Shown one piece after another: positions 50,053 through 58,192 of a DNA stretch of 64,000 nt. The DNA lies in the NCBI RefSeq assembly GCF_003352835.1, contig NZ_QLVD01000004.1, positions 62,001 to 126,000 of the forward strand, written 5' to 3'. The notes beneath the pieces are model-generated. The model did no database searches and had not been told where the DNA came from. It saw only the letters and a program-made list of their open reading frames with translations. Source of the DNA: Ornithinimicrobium murale. Lineage in GTDB: Bacteria > Actinomycetota > Actinomycetes > Actinomycetales > Dermatophilaceae. A program made the position numbers and the translations under genes. Positions within the stretch are counted from its first letter, which is position 1; the number at the start of each line of letters is the position of its first letter.

Positions 50053-50826
50053 ATGGCATCTGGCAAGCACCGTAAGCCCCGCACGCCCCTCGGCCCTGTG
50101 ATTCGGCGCGCCGGCGGCGCTGGAGTTGCCGCAGCAGCCGCTGCCGCGGCGCTCGGCGTCGCTGCCCCGAGCGCGAGCGCCAGCTCGGTCTGGGATCGCG
50201 TCGCCGCCTGTGAGTCCGGTGGCAACTGGTCGATCAACACCGGCAACGGCTACTACGGCGGGCTGCAGTTCAGCGCGCAGACCTGGTCCGGTTTCGGTGG
50301 CGGGCAGTACGCCGCCTACGCCCACCAGGCCTCCAAGTCCCAGCAGATCGCGATCGCGCAGAAGGTCCTGGCGACCCAGGGCCCCGGTGCCTGGCCGGTC
50401 TGCTCGGTCCGGGCCGGACTGAACCGGTCCAACGGTGGTGCGGGCGGATCGGCCCCGGCTCCCGCCCCAGCTCCCGCTCCGGCCCCGGAGACCCAGCGGC
50501 AGACGGCGGCACCCTCGCGCAGCGCGGGCCCGATCAACCCGGCCGTCAGTGTCACGGCGCCCCTTGTCAAGGACGGCATCCGTGGTCCGCTGACCACGGC
50601 GACGATCCAGCGCTGGGTCGGCACGCACCCGGACGGCATCTTCGGGCCGATCACGACCAAGGCACTCCAGGAGAAGGTCGGCACCACACCCGACGGCATC
50701 TGGGGCCCGAAGTCCCAGGCGGCGCTCCAGGACTACCTGGGCATGGAGCGCGACGGGTCGACCTCCATGAACTCTCGCACGGTGATCGCGCTCCAGGCGC
50801 ACCTGAACGCCAAGGTCCTCGGCTGA
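50053..50826 (+). CDS. Secreted resuscitation-promoting factor-like transglycosylase
   Basis: 257 residues. Signal peptide (about 1-41, cleavage after SASA), then an Rpf catalytic domain: [20 protein letters not shown] with the catalytic Glu in [22 protein letters not shown] and [11 protein letters not shown] Pro/Ala linker (about 130-150) leads to a C-terminal region with three repeats of the type [13 protein letters not shown], resembling peptidoglycan-binding domain 1. It should cleave peptidoglycan glycan strands outside the cell and promote growth. Controlled by the riboswitch in its leader. Confidence 0.91.
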   Translation: MASGKHRKPRTPLGPVIRRAGGAGVAAAAAAAALGVAAPSASASSVWDRVAACESGGNWSINTGNGYYGGLQFSAQTWSGFGGGQYAAYAHQASKSQQIAIAQKVLATQGPGAWPVCSVRAGLNRSNGGAGGSAPAPAPAPAPAPETQRQTAAPSRSAGPINPAVSVTAPLVKDGIRGPLTTATIQRWVGTHPDGIFGPITTKALQEKVGTTPDGIWGPKSQAALQDYLGMERDGSTSMNSRTVIALQAHLNAKVLG

Positions 50827-50871
50827 CGCTGACGGAACCGCGCTGATCACCAAGCAGCGCGCGGATGGACG

Positions 50872-50909
50872 ACACTGCGCCGCCGGGAAGTCTCCCGGCG
50901 GCGCAGTGT
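50872..50909 (+). terminator. Strong hairpin terminator after the rpf-like gene
   Basis: A perfect 17-bp stem (ACACTGCGCCGCCGGGA and its complement) with loop AGTC, 45 bp after the stop, followed by TGCGTCT rather than a full T-run. Two direct repeats ACCGTGCTGGTGGCGC follow at 50931 and 50959. Confidence 0.85.
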
Positions 50910-51057
50910 TGCGTCTAGCCTGTGGCGCGCACCGTGCTGGTGGCGCGGTGCTACGCGGACCGTGCTGGTGGCGCAGCGGCGGTCTAGGACCCATCATTTC
51001 CGCGGGGCCTCGTGGCGCGGGTAGCATCGTCGTCGTTGTCGGCACCGGCCGACACAC

Positions 51058-51133
51058 GCCCCTGTAGCTCAGTTGGTAGAGCATCCGCCTTGTAAGCGGA
51101 CGGTCGCGGGTTCGACTCCTGTCGGGGGCTCCA
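51058..51133 (+). tRNA. tRNA-Thr (anticodon TGT)
   Basis: Cloverleaf: acceptor GCCCCTG / CGGGGGC (with one T-G pair), D-loop AGTTGGTAGA, anticodon stem TCCGC / GCGGA with loop CTTGTAA (anticodon 51091-51093), T-loop GTTCGACTC. The discriminator is T at 51130 and CCA is encoded (51131-51133). No copy of its 3' end elsewhere in the window, so no sign of an integrated element. Confidence 0.95.
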
Positions 51134-51182
51134 CAGGGTCATCGCCGTGTCCACCCTGCGGGTCGGGCACCGAGGCCTGTGA

Positions 51183-52055
51183 TCACTCCGGGGTGTCGGG
51201 GCTCTCCAGGTGGACGGTGACCTCGCCCTCGGTCCGCAGCTCCTCCACCAGGGTCTGGACCGCCTCGTTCTCCCGCTCGGACGCCAGCTGCTCAGCGACC
51301 TGGTCCTGGACCTCCTCGAAGGGCGGAATCTCCGGAGCGGGGGAGCCGGACTCAGCGTCTCCGCCTCCCTGCTGGGCCACCAGCTCGTCGTAGCGTGCCC
51401 GGACCTCCTCGTCGGTCGGCTCCGTGACATCAGCTTCCTGCTCGATGAGCTGGTCGACCTTGATGATCTGCTCCACCTCGGCGTTGACCTCCTCGCCGGA
51501 CATTCCCTGCTGCTCGAGCGCGGCCAGGAACTCGTCGGCGGACGCCATGCCGTTGCCCTCAGCCAACTCCGTGAGCTCGGCGGTAATGTCCTCGTCGCTG
51601 GCCTCGAACCCGTGCTCCTCGGAGGCCTGCATGAGCAGCTCGCTGCTGATCAGTCCCTCCACGGTCTGCTCGCGGAGCGTCGGCTCGTCGACCGGCTGAC
51701 CGGTCGTCTGGGCCTGCATCGAGGCCTGCTCGAACGTCGGCGTGTAGGCCTCGGTGAACTCGTCCTTGGAGATCTCGGTGCCGTTCACTTCCGCCACCAC
51801 GTCGGGGACGTCGGAGAGATCAGGCGCAGCAGCCTGGTCCGGTCCGGCCGTCCCTGCACCTGCGTCGGGTCCCTCGCTGGCCCCCGCCCCATCCGGCCCG
51901 GCGGACTCAGCAGCATTATCCGATCCTGGTGCGGCAGAGGCGCCCTCGCTCGTGCCGGCATCATCTGTGCCGGAGTCTGAGTCTGTGCTGCAGGAAGCAG
52001 CACCGAGCAGGCAGACGACGAGCCCGAGGCTGGTCATCCATGTCTTATTCCGCAT
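51183..52055 (-). CDS. SurA N-terminal-like lipoprotein
   Basis: 290 residues: signal peptide with lipobox-like GAASC (Cys about 22), then an acidic Asp/Ser/Gly/Ala linker (about 23-75), then a SurA_N-like helical domain from VVAEVNGTEISKDEFTEAY to the end. No parvulin (PPIase) domain is present, so it would be a chaperone-like holder rather than an isomerase. A Glu-rich C-terminal helix follows. ATG 52055 has GGAGG 3-8 nt upstream. Role in export folding is inference. Confidence 0.83.
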   Translation of the reverse strand: MRNKTWMTSLGLVVCLLGAASCSTDSDSGTDDAGTSEGASAAPGSDNAAESAGPDGAGASEGPDAGAGTAGPDQAAAPDLSDVPDVVAEVNGTEISKDEFTEAYTPTFEQASMQAQTTGQPVDEPTLREQTVEGLISSELLMQASEEHGFEASDEDITAELTELAEGNGMASADEFLAALEQQGMSGEEVNAEVEQIIKVDQLIEQEADVTEPTDEEVRARYDELVAQQGGGDAESGSPAPEIPPFEEVQDQVAEQLASERENEAVQTLVEELRTEGEVTVHLESPDTPE

Positions 52056-52203
52056 TATTCCTCCCTCATATGGAATGGCCGGTCAACGTAGCACGCAGAG
52101 ATAAATATCCAATTCAGGAATTCCCAGTCTTCGGTCAGGAAGAAAGGGCAGGGAAAATGCCAGGTGAAGATGATCCGCGTGAGTCGCAGCGTCCAGGAGG
52201 GAC
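52056..52203. promoter_or_regulatory. AT-rich promoter region of the SurA-like gene
   Basis: About 47-50% GC against roughly 70% around it. On the minus strand TTGGAT, 16 bp and TACGTT form a plausible -35/-10 for the lipoprotein gene. Nothing coding was seen. Confidence 0.4.
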
Positions 52204-54009
52204 TCAGCCGAGCGGCGGGCGCTCGCCGATGCTGGCCCGGACCTGCCGGATCTCCCGGGCCTCAGGGATGTCGTGTCTGGCCAGGCGGGCGGCCAGGTCT
52301 CGAGCGACAGCTTCGGCCGGGGCCACGCGCTCGAGGGCCTCCCCGGGTGCTCCCTGCGAGGCCGTGGCAAGCGCTGTGAAACCCAGCCAGGCCGTGGCGT
52401 CTCGGACGTCCACGAGATCGGCCACCCGGTCCGGTTCGTCGCGGATCGCACGTCCGGCGATCGCGGAAAGCTCCTGCAGGTCGAGGGAGAGCTCGCGCTG
52501 GGCCATCAGGCCGGCCCGGTCCTGGTGCTGTCCCCGCCCCAGCAGCCCGATCACGTCGGCGCTCGTGGCGACCGCCCGTGCCAGGTGTGCCGTCACCATG
52601 TCTCGCCCGGACCGCCAACCGACCAGCCAGGGGATGGCGACGCCACAGAGCACACCGATGCCGGTGTCCAGCAGCCGTTCCTGAGCGATCGTCAGCGCCG
52701 CCAGGCCGGATCCCGCCGTGCCGATGGTGAGCGCCAGGGGCGTCATGAAGACGACGGCCAGGGTGTAGTTGCGGACCACAAAGAGCTCGACCAGCCCCTG
52801 CAACGTGACGATAGTGACAACGACCGTCCACGGCCCGCTGTCGGAGAATCCACCGAGCAGGAAGAGCCCGATGCCCAGGGTCGTGCCGGCCAGGCGCTCC
52901 ACGGAACGGATCGCCGTGGCCCGGCGGTCCATTCCGGTGTGCAGCACCAGCGCGGCTGCGGCCATGGCCCAGTACATGTGCCCGCTGCCGGCCAGGAGGC
53001 CCGCCGCCACGCCGGCGGCCGCGATGCCGACGGCGACGCGGACGGCCGCCTGCAGTGCCGCGGTCGGCCAGCGCAGCGCCCGGGCCACCATGCGACGCAG
53101 GCGGGGACGGCCCAGAGGGGCGGCTGTGGGCTCGCCGCCCAGGTCCGGGTTGAGCTGGTGCGCGGGCAGCAAATGTTGGGAGTAGCGCTGCTGGATGACA
53201 ATCAGATCCGTGGCCAGTTCAGCGCGCAGAGCCTCGTCCGTGGCGCGCGGTGAGGTGCTGTCCGGGGAATCTTCTGGCAGCAGGGCCGGCTCACCCCCGT
53301 CCCACAGCGTGGTCCAGGCGTCGTGGATGGCATTGGTCGCGTCGGTGCTGCGATCCTCGGCCTGCGGATCATCGGGGGCGGTGGCCAGGAACTTCTCGAC
53401 CGCACGCTCGGCTGCGGCGACGGCAGCGCGCTCGGGGCCGAGGCGGTCCAGGATCAGGTCGAACATGGCGATGGGCACGGCGACCGCGGCGCCGGTCGCC
53501 GTCGCGAGGACGAGGGCCCCCGGATCCAGGCCGCGCGTGGGCAGGTAACCCCCGATGCCGACGATCAGCACGAAGAAGAAGGCCCCCGGCGGCCCGAGTC
53601 GAAGGGCGTGCGACAGGAAGGTCGCCACGGCGCCGACGAACGCCGTCGCGAGGATCGACAGCAGCAGGTTGCCGGACACCAGGATCCCCAGCGACATGCC
53701 GCCGACCAGTCCCAGCGCGACGAGCACCAGAACCCGGATCCGGCTCCGGAGCGGGCGGCCGGGGCCGTAGAGCACGGTGAAGATCCCCGTGCCACACAGC
53801 AGGCCCCACGCCTGGTGGCCAGCGGCCGTTGCGATGCTCAGTGGGATAGCGATCGCGATAGCTGCCCGCAGTGCCACCGGCCACCGGGTCGGAGGACGGA
53901 CCTCCCACCGCAACCCGCGGAAGGGTGTGATCGCGGCGGACGCGAGGTGCTCGGCACCGCGGACGGCTCTCCGACGAGCGCCACGCACCGCACGCCGGGA
54001 GAAACTCAT
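52204..54009 (-). CDS. FUSC-family transporter (aromatic acid exporter-like)
   Basis: 601 residues with two six-segment membrane halves (about 45-190 and 310-450), each followed by a cytoplasmic helical region, the FUSC layout. PPTRWPVALRAAIAIAIPLS opens the first half and the second repeats the pattern with LRWPTAALQAAVRVAVGIAA. The substrate is unknown; p-hydroxybenzoate-type efflux is known for relatives. ATG 54009 with GGAG upstream; 45 bp after the SDR gene and probably co-transcribed. Confidence 0.87.
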   Translation of the reverse strand: MSFSRRAVRGARRRAVRGAEHLASAAITPFRGLRWEVRPPTRWPVALRAAIAIAIPLSIATAAGHQAWGLLCGTGIFTVLYGPGRPLRSRIRVLVLVALGLVGGMSLGILVSGNLLLSILATAFVGAVATFLSHALRLGPPGAFFFVLIVGIGGYLPTRGLDPGALVLATATGAAVAVPIAMFDLILDRLGPERAAVAAAERAVEKFLATAPDDPQAEDRSTDATNAIHDAWTTLWDGGEPALLPEDSPDSTSPRATDEALRAELATDLIVIQQRYSQHLLPAHQLNPDLGGEPTAAPLGRPRLRRMVARALRWPTAALQAAVRVAVGIAAAGVAAGLLAGSGHMYWAMAAAALVLHTGMDRRATAIRSVERLAGTTLGIGLFLLGGFSDSGPWTVVVTIVTLQGLVELFVVRNYTLAVVFMTPLALTIGTAGSGLAALTIAQERLLDTGIGVLCGVAIPWLVGWRSGRDMVTAHLARAVATSADVIGLLGRGQHQDRAGLMAQRELSLDLQELSAIAGRAIRDEPDRVADLVDVRDATAWLGFTALATASQGAPGEALERVAPAEAVARDLAARLARHDIPEAREIRQVRASIGERPPLG

Positions 54010-54054
54010 GTCTGCTCCGACGCGCTCTCGTCGGACCCCGCAACCGGCACCGGG

Positions 54055-54819
54055 TCAGCGCGGCGGCATCCGCAGCGCACCATCGAGCCGGATCACCTCG
54101 CCGTTGAGCAGGGCGTTGTCGACGATGTGGGCCACCAGGGCGGCATACTCCTCGGGCTTGCCCAGCCGCGAGGGGTGCGGCACCAGTGCCTCCAGGGAGG
54201 CCCGCACCTCCTCGCCCAGCCCGGCCATCATCGGCGTCTCGAAGATGCCCGGCGCGATGGTCGCCACCCGGATCCCCTTGTCGGCCAGGTCCCGGGCGGC
54301 GGTCAGCGTCAGGCCGGCGATGCCCGCCTTGGAGGAGGAGTAGGCGGCCTGCCCGATCTGGCCGTCGAACGCAGCCACAGAGGCCGTCATCACAATCACC
54401 CCGCGGTCCTCGTCGACCGGCTCGTGGGCTGCCATCGCCTCGGCCGTCAGGCGCAGCACGTTGAAGGTGCCGATCAGGTTGATCTCGATGACGGTGCGGT
54501 AGGCGTCCAGCTCGATGGTGCCCCGCCGGGAGAGGATGCGGCCCGGGGTCGCGACGCCCGCGCAGTTGACGACGATCCGCAGTTCGCCCAGCTCGCCCGC
54601 CACGGCGATGGCGGCACGGACCTGCTCCTCGTCGCGCACGTCCGCGGGCGCGAAGCGCACTCGGTCGCCGAGCTCGGTGGCCAGGTCCTCGCCCCGGCTG
54701 CCGGGCAGGTCGACGAGCACCACGGAGGCACCCTCGGCGAGCAGGCGGCGGGCCGTGGCCTCGCCCAGTCCGCTGGCACCTCCGGTCACCAGGGCGACGG
54801 TCTTCTGGGTGATCTGCAT
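54055..54819 (-). CDS. SDR-family 3-hydroxyacyl-CoA dehydrogenase-like protein
   Basis: 254 residues. NAD-binding [23 protein letters not shown] for NAD preference, NCAGVA, catalytic Ser in MTASVAAF and YSSSK with Tyr and Lys. The [15 protein letters not shown] and [18 protein letters not shown] blocks match the type-2 3-hydroxyacyl-CoA dehydrogenase (HSD17B10-like) group. Together with the acyl-CoA dehydrogenase upstream it would carry out two successive steps of acyl-CoA oxidation; the substrate may be branched-chain, which is inference. Confidence 0.87.
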   Translation of the reverse strand: MQITQKTVALVTGGASGLGEATARRLLAEGASVVLVDLPGSRGEDLATELGDRVRFAPADVRDEEQVRAAIAVAGELGELRIVVNCAGVATPGRILSRRGTIELDAYRTVIEINLIGTFNVLRLTAEAMAAHEPVDEDRGVIVMTASVAAFDGQIGQAAYSSSKAGIAGLTLTAARDLADKGIRVATIAPGIFETPMMAGLGEEVRASLEALVPHPSRLGKPEEYAALVAHIVDNALLNGEVIRLDGALRMPPR

Positions 54820-54884
54820 GCTGGCCTCTCGGTCGGGGTCGGGTCGGGGTGAGGGTCGAGTCAGAGGTATGCCGGGTGGTCGGG

Positions 54885-56027
54885 TCAGCGCAGCAGCTGG
54901 CGGGAGATCACCAGCCGCTGGATCTGGTTGGTCCCCTCAAAGATCTGGGTGACCTTGGCCTCGCGCATGAAGCGCTCGACCGGGAAGTCCTTGGTGTAGC
55001 CGTAGCCACCCAGCACCTGGACGGCGTCCGTGGTGACCTTCATGGCGGCATCCGTGGCGACCAGTTTGGCCACCGACGCCTCCTGGCTGTGGGGCAGGTC
55101 GGCATCCTTGAGCCGGGCTGCGTGCAGGTAGGACGCGCGGGCCGCCCCGACTGCGGCGGCCATGTCGGCCAGCAGGAACGCCAGACCCTGGTTGTCGGCG
55201 ATCGGGCGACCGAACTGCTCGCGCTCACGGGCGTAGGCCACGGCCTCATCGAGCGCGCGCTGGGCCAGCCCGACGGCCGCTGCCGCGATGCCCAGGCGAC
55301 CGGAGTCGAGCGCCGCGAGGGCGATCGACATGCCCTGGCCCGGGGTGCCGACGAGCCGGTCGTCCGGCACGAAGACCTTGTCGAAGAGCACCTCGCGGAC
55401 CGTGTCGCAGTCCAGGCCCATCTTGCGCTCCGGCTCGGCGAAGGTCAGGCCCTCGGCCCCGGCCGGCACGATGAAGCAGCTCAGGCCCCGCCCGCCGTCG
55501 TCTGAGGTGCGGGCGAAGGTGGTGTAGAAGTCGGCGTGCCCGGCGTGGCTGATCCACGCCTTGCCGCCGGAGATCTCATAACCGCCGTCGACCGCGTTGG
55601 CCCGGGTGCGGATGGCCGCGACGTCGGAGCCGGCACTGGGCTCGGACAGGCAGTAGGCGCCGAGCTGCTCGCCGGACAGCATCCCGGTGAGCAGTTTCTC
55701 CTGCTGGTCCGGCGTGCCGAAGGCCGCCACGGGTGCGCAGGTCAGGGAGTGGACCGAGACGCCCACGGCGACGGACATCCAGGCGTAGGCGATCTCCTCG
55801 ACCACCTGGAGATAGACCTCGTAGGGCTGACCGCCGCCACCCAGCTCCTCCGCATACGGGAGGGAGAGCAGACCCGACTGACCGAGCAGGGAGAAGACCT
55901 CGCGCGGGAAGCGCGCGGCGGCCTCGGCCTCGTCGACCTGCGGCAGCAGTTCCTCCCGGGCGATGTCGCGAACCAGGGCGATCAGTTCGGTGGCCTCGTC
56001 GGTGGACAGGACGCGCGTCACAGGCAT
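54885..56027 (-). CDS. Acyl-CoA dehydrogenase
   Basis: 380-residue FAD flavoprotein. LSEPSAGSDVAAIRT and AWISHAGHADFYTTFAR are the substrate/FAD strands; REREQFGRPIADNQGLAFLL and QVLGGYGYTKDFPVERFMRE complete the family, and the base Glu is in IFEGTNQIQRLVIS, as in short/branched-chain enzymes. ATG 56027 has a minus-strand TAGTCT 7 nt upstream (leaderless). First gene of ACAD-SDR-FUSC, divergent from the molybdate operon. Confidence 0.92.
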   Translation of the reverse strand: MPVTRVLSTDEATELIALVRDIAREELLPQVDEAEAAARFPREVFSLLGQSGLLSLPYAEELGGGGQPYEVYLQVVEEIAYAWMSVAVGVSVHSLTCAPVAAFGTPDQQEKLLTGMLSGEQLGAYCLSEPSAGSDVAAIRTRANAVDGGYEISGGKAWISHAGHADFYTTFARTSDDGGRGLSCFIVPAGAEGLTFAEPERKMGLDCDTVREVLFDKVFVPDDRLVGTPGQGMSIALAALDSGRLGIAAAAVGLAQRALDEAVAYAREREQFGRPIADNQGLAFLLADMAAAVGAARASYLHAARLKDADLPHSQEASVAKLVATDAAMKVTTDAVQVLGGYGYTKDFPVERFMREAKVTQIFEGTNQIQRLVISRQLLR

Positions 56028-56034
56028 GAGCCGA

Positions 56035-56040
56035 AGACTA
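56035..56040 (-). promoter_or_regulatory. -10 element of leaderless acyl-CoA dehydrogenase gene
   Basis: Minus-strand TAGTCT, 7 nt before ATG 56027. Confidence 0.6.
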
Positions 56041-56083
56041 CCGGGGGAGGCGCAGCGCTTCGACGCAGCCGCAGATGCGGGGT

Positions 56084-56089
56084 TATAGT
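56084..56089 (+). promoter_or_regulatory. -10 element of the leaderless molybdate operon
   Basis: TATAGT, 7 nt before GTG 56097; the closest match to TATAAT among the leaderless promoters here. Confidence 0.65.
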
Positions 56090-56096
56090 CTGAAGC

Positions 56097-56492
56097 GTGC
56101 CGCAACTGAGGGTGACTGAAGCAGCCGCGCTGCTGGGCGTGAGTGATGACACCGTGCGCCGCTGGATCGACCAGGGGCGCCTGCCCGCAGCCCGCTCCGA
56201 CACCGGCCGGATGGCGGTCGAGGGCCGGGACCTGGCTCGGCTCACCCAGGAGCTGGCCGGTGAGGACGGCGCTGCCCTGCGCTCCTCCGCCCGCAACCAG
56301 CTGCGGGGCATCGTCACCCGGGTCACCCGGGACACCGTGATGGCCCAGGTTGAGCTGCAGTGTGGACCGTTCCGGGTGGTGTCCCTGATGAGCACCGAGG
56401 CCGCCGACGACCTGGAGCTGGAGCCCGGTGTCGTGGCGCTAGCCTCGATCAAGGCCACCCAGGTGGTTGTGGCGCTCCCCGCGGAGAGCTGA
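56097..56492 (+). CDS. Molybdate-responsive HTH-TOBE regulator
   Basis: 131 residues: an N-terminal MerR/excisionase-type helix-turn-helix (1-50) RVTEAAALLGVSDDTVRRWI plus a single TOBE (molybdopterin/molybdate-binding) domain (about 65-130) NQLRGIVTRVTRDTVMAQVE. A short ModE-like one-component regulator placed first in front of modABC, so it probably adjusts molybdate uptake to supply. modA starts 9 bp after its stop. Confidence 0.87.
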   Translation: MPQLRVTEAAALLGVSDDTVRRWIDQGRLPAARSDTGRMAVEGRDLARLTQELAGEDGAALRSSARNQLRGIVTRVTRDTVMAQVELQCGPFRVVSLMSTEAADDLELEPGVVALASIKATQVVVALPAES

Positions 56493-56501
56493 CCAGGATC
56501 G

Positions 56502-57341
56502 ATGCCCCCACGACCGCTCTGTCCCGCCCGGTTCCGACCGGCGACCCGACGGGTCCGGCTCGGCGGTCCGATCGCCCCGATCGCCCTGATCATCGTGCTC
56601 TCCGCCTGTGGCGGCACTCCCCCGGAGGAGACGCAGACGGCCACGCCGGGCGAGACGGGCCCGGTGACCGGCGACATCACGGTCTTTGGCGCCGCCTCGC
56701 TGACCGACAGCTTCACCGAGCTGGGGGAGGGTTTTGAGGAAGCGCACCCGGGCACCAGCGTGAGGTTCAGCTTCGCCGGCAGCTCCTCACTGGCCCAGCA
56801 GATCCTCAGCGGCGCACCGGCCGACGTGTTCGCCTCCGCCTCGCCGGCCACGATGGCCCTGGTCGCCGAGGGCGGACGGACCGAGGGCGATCCCGTGGCC
56901 TTCGTGACCAACCGGTTGCAGATCGCCGTCCCGGTCGGCAACCCCGGGAGGGTCACCAGCCTGGAGGACTTCACGGACCAGGACCGCACCATCGCGCTGT
57001 GCGCCGCAGAGGTGCCGTGCGGGGCCGCCTCGGCACGGGCCTTCGAGGCAGCCCGGCTGACGCCTGCCCCCGACACCTACGAGGAGGACGTCCGGGCGGC
57101 CCTGACCAAGGTGCGTCTCGACGAGGTCGATGCGGCACTCGTCTACCAAACCGACGTGCTCGTTGCCGGCACCCAGGTTGAGGGCATCGACTTCGCGGAG
57201 TCGGCGGCAGCGGTCAACGACTACCCGATCGCGGTGCTGCGGGAGGCTCCCAACCCCGCCGGCGGCCAGGCCTTCCTCGACTTCGTGCTCTCCCCGGACG
57301 GGCAGGCCGTGCTGGGCGCGGCCGGGTTCGGGTCCCCGTGA
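56502..57341 (+). CDS. modA: Molybdate ABC transporter substrate-binding lipoprotein (ModA)
   Basis: 279 residues: signal peptide and lipobox LSAC (Cys about 35), then the ModA fold with ITVFGAASLTDSFTELGEGF, FSFAGSSSLAQQILSGAPAD and VDAALVYQTDVLVAG, whose Ser and Tyr residues bind the oxyanion. GEADVFASAS-type wording is here GAPADVFASAS. ATG 56502; modB overlaps its stop by 4 bp. Confidence 0.94.
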   Translation: MPPRPLCPARFRPATRRVRLGGPIAPIALIIVLSACGGTPPEETQTATPGETGPVTGDITVFGAASLTDSFTELGEGFEEAHPGTSVRFSFAGSSSLAQQILSGAPADVFASASPATMALVAEGGRTEGDPVAFVTNRLQIAVPVGNPGRVTSLEDFTDQDRTIALCAAEVPCGAASARAFEAARLTPAPDTYEEDVRAALTKVRLDEVDAALVYQTDVLVAGTQVEGIDFAESAAAVNDYPIAVLREAPNPAGGQAFLDFVLSPDGQAVLGAAGFGSP

Positions 57342-58192
57342 CGGGCGCTCCCTCGCCTGCTCGCCGCCTGCGTCGGTCCGCGGTGCAGACGCCCGCGGAC
57401 GGCCGGGGGACCGGCATCCCGCCGATCCTGCTGCTGCCCGCCGGGCTCGGTCTGGCCTTCCTGCTGCTGCCCCTGGTCGGGCTGCTGGTGCGCACCCCAT
57501 GGAGCGAGCTGGGCACCCTGCTGAGCCGACCCGCGGTGCTGGAGGCGCTGCGTCTCTCCCTGGTCACCGCCACCGCGGCCACCGCGATCTGTCTGGTCCT
57601 CGGGGTGCCGCTGGCCTGGGTGCTGGCCCGGGCCACCGTGCCGGGCGTCCGGTTGGTCCGGGCGCTGCTCACCCTGCCGTTGGTCCTGCCGCCCGTCGTC
57701 GGGGGCGTCGCGTTGCTGCTGCTCCTGGGACGGCGGGGCCTGATCGGCCAGCACCTCTACGACTGGTTCGGGCTGAGCCTGCCGTTCACCAGCACGGCCG
57801 TGGTGCTCTCCCAGGCGTTCGTGGCCATGCCCTTCCTGGTGATCGCCGTCGAGGGCGCGCTGCGCGGAGCGGACCGGCGCTTCGAGGACGCGGCCGCCAC
57901 GCTGGGCGCCGGACGCTGGCTCATCTTCCGCAGAGTGACCCTGCCGCTGGTGGCGCCGGGCATCTCGGCCGGTGCGGTCCTCTGCTTCGCCCGGGCCCTG
58001 GGGGAGTTCGGCGCAACGATCACCTTCGCCGGGAACTTCCCCGGCGTGACCCGGACCATGCCCCTGTCGGTCTATCTCGCCCTGGAGACCGACCCACAGG
58101 CAGCGATCGTGCTGGCCCTGGTCCTGCTCCTGGTCTCGGTCCTGATCCTGCTCGCCCTGCGCGGCCGGTGGCTCAACGGGGTCGGCTCGTGA
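57338..58192 (+). CDS. modB: Molybdate ABC transporter permease (ModB)
   Basis: 284 residues with about six membrane segments. The cytoplasmic coupling loop is DRRFEDAAATLGAGRWLIFR, and CFARALGEFGATITFAGNFPGVTRTMPL is the strongly conserved ModB/CysT segment. GTG 57338 overlaps modA and its stop overlaps the modC start, both as GTGA, so translation is coupled. Confidence 0.94.
   Translation: MTGAPSPARRLRRSAVQTPADGRGTGIPPILLLPAGLGLAFLLLPLVGLLVRTPWSELGTLLSRPAVLEALRLSLVTATAATAICLVLGVPLAWVLARATVPGVRLVRALLTLPLVLPPVVGGVALLLLLGRRGLIGQHLYDWFGLSLPFTSTAVVLSQAFVAMPFLVIAVEGALRGADRRFEDAAATLGAGRWLIFRRVTLPLVAPGISAGAVLCFARALGEFGATITFAGNFPGVTRTMPLSVYLALETDPQAAIVLALVLLLVSVLILLALRGRWLNGVGS

Noticed and set aside
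51058-51133. tRNA-Thr as an attachment site of an integrated element
   Set aside because: No duplicate of its 3' end, no integrase and no mobile genes in the window.
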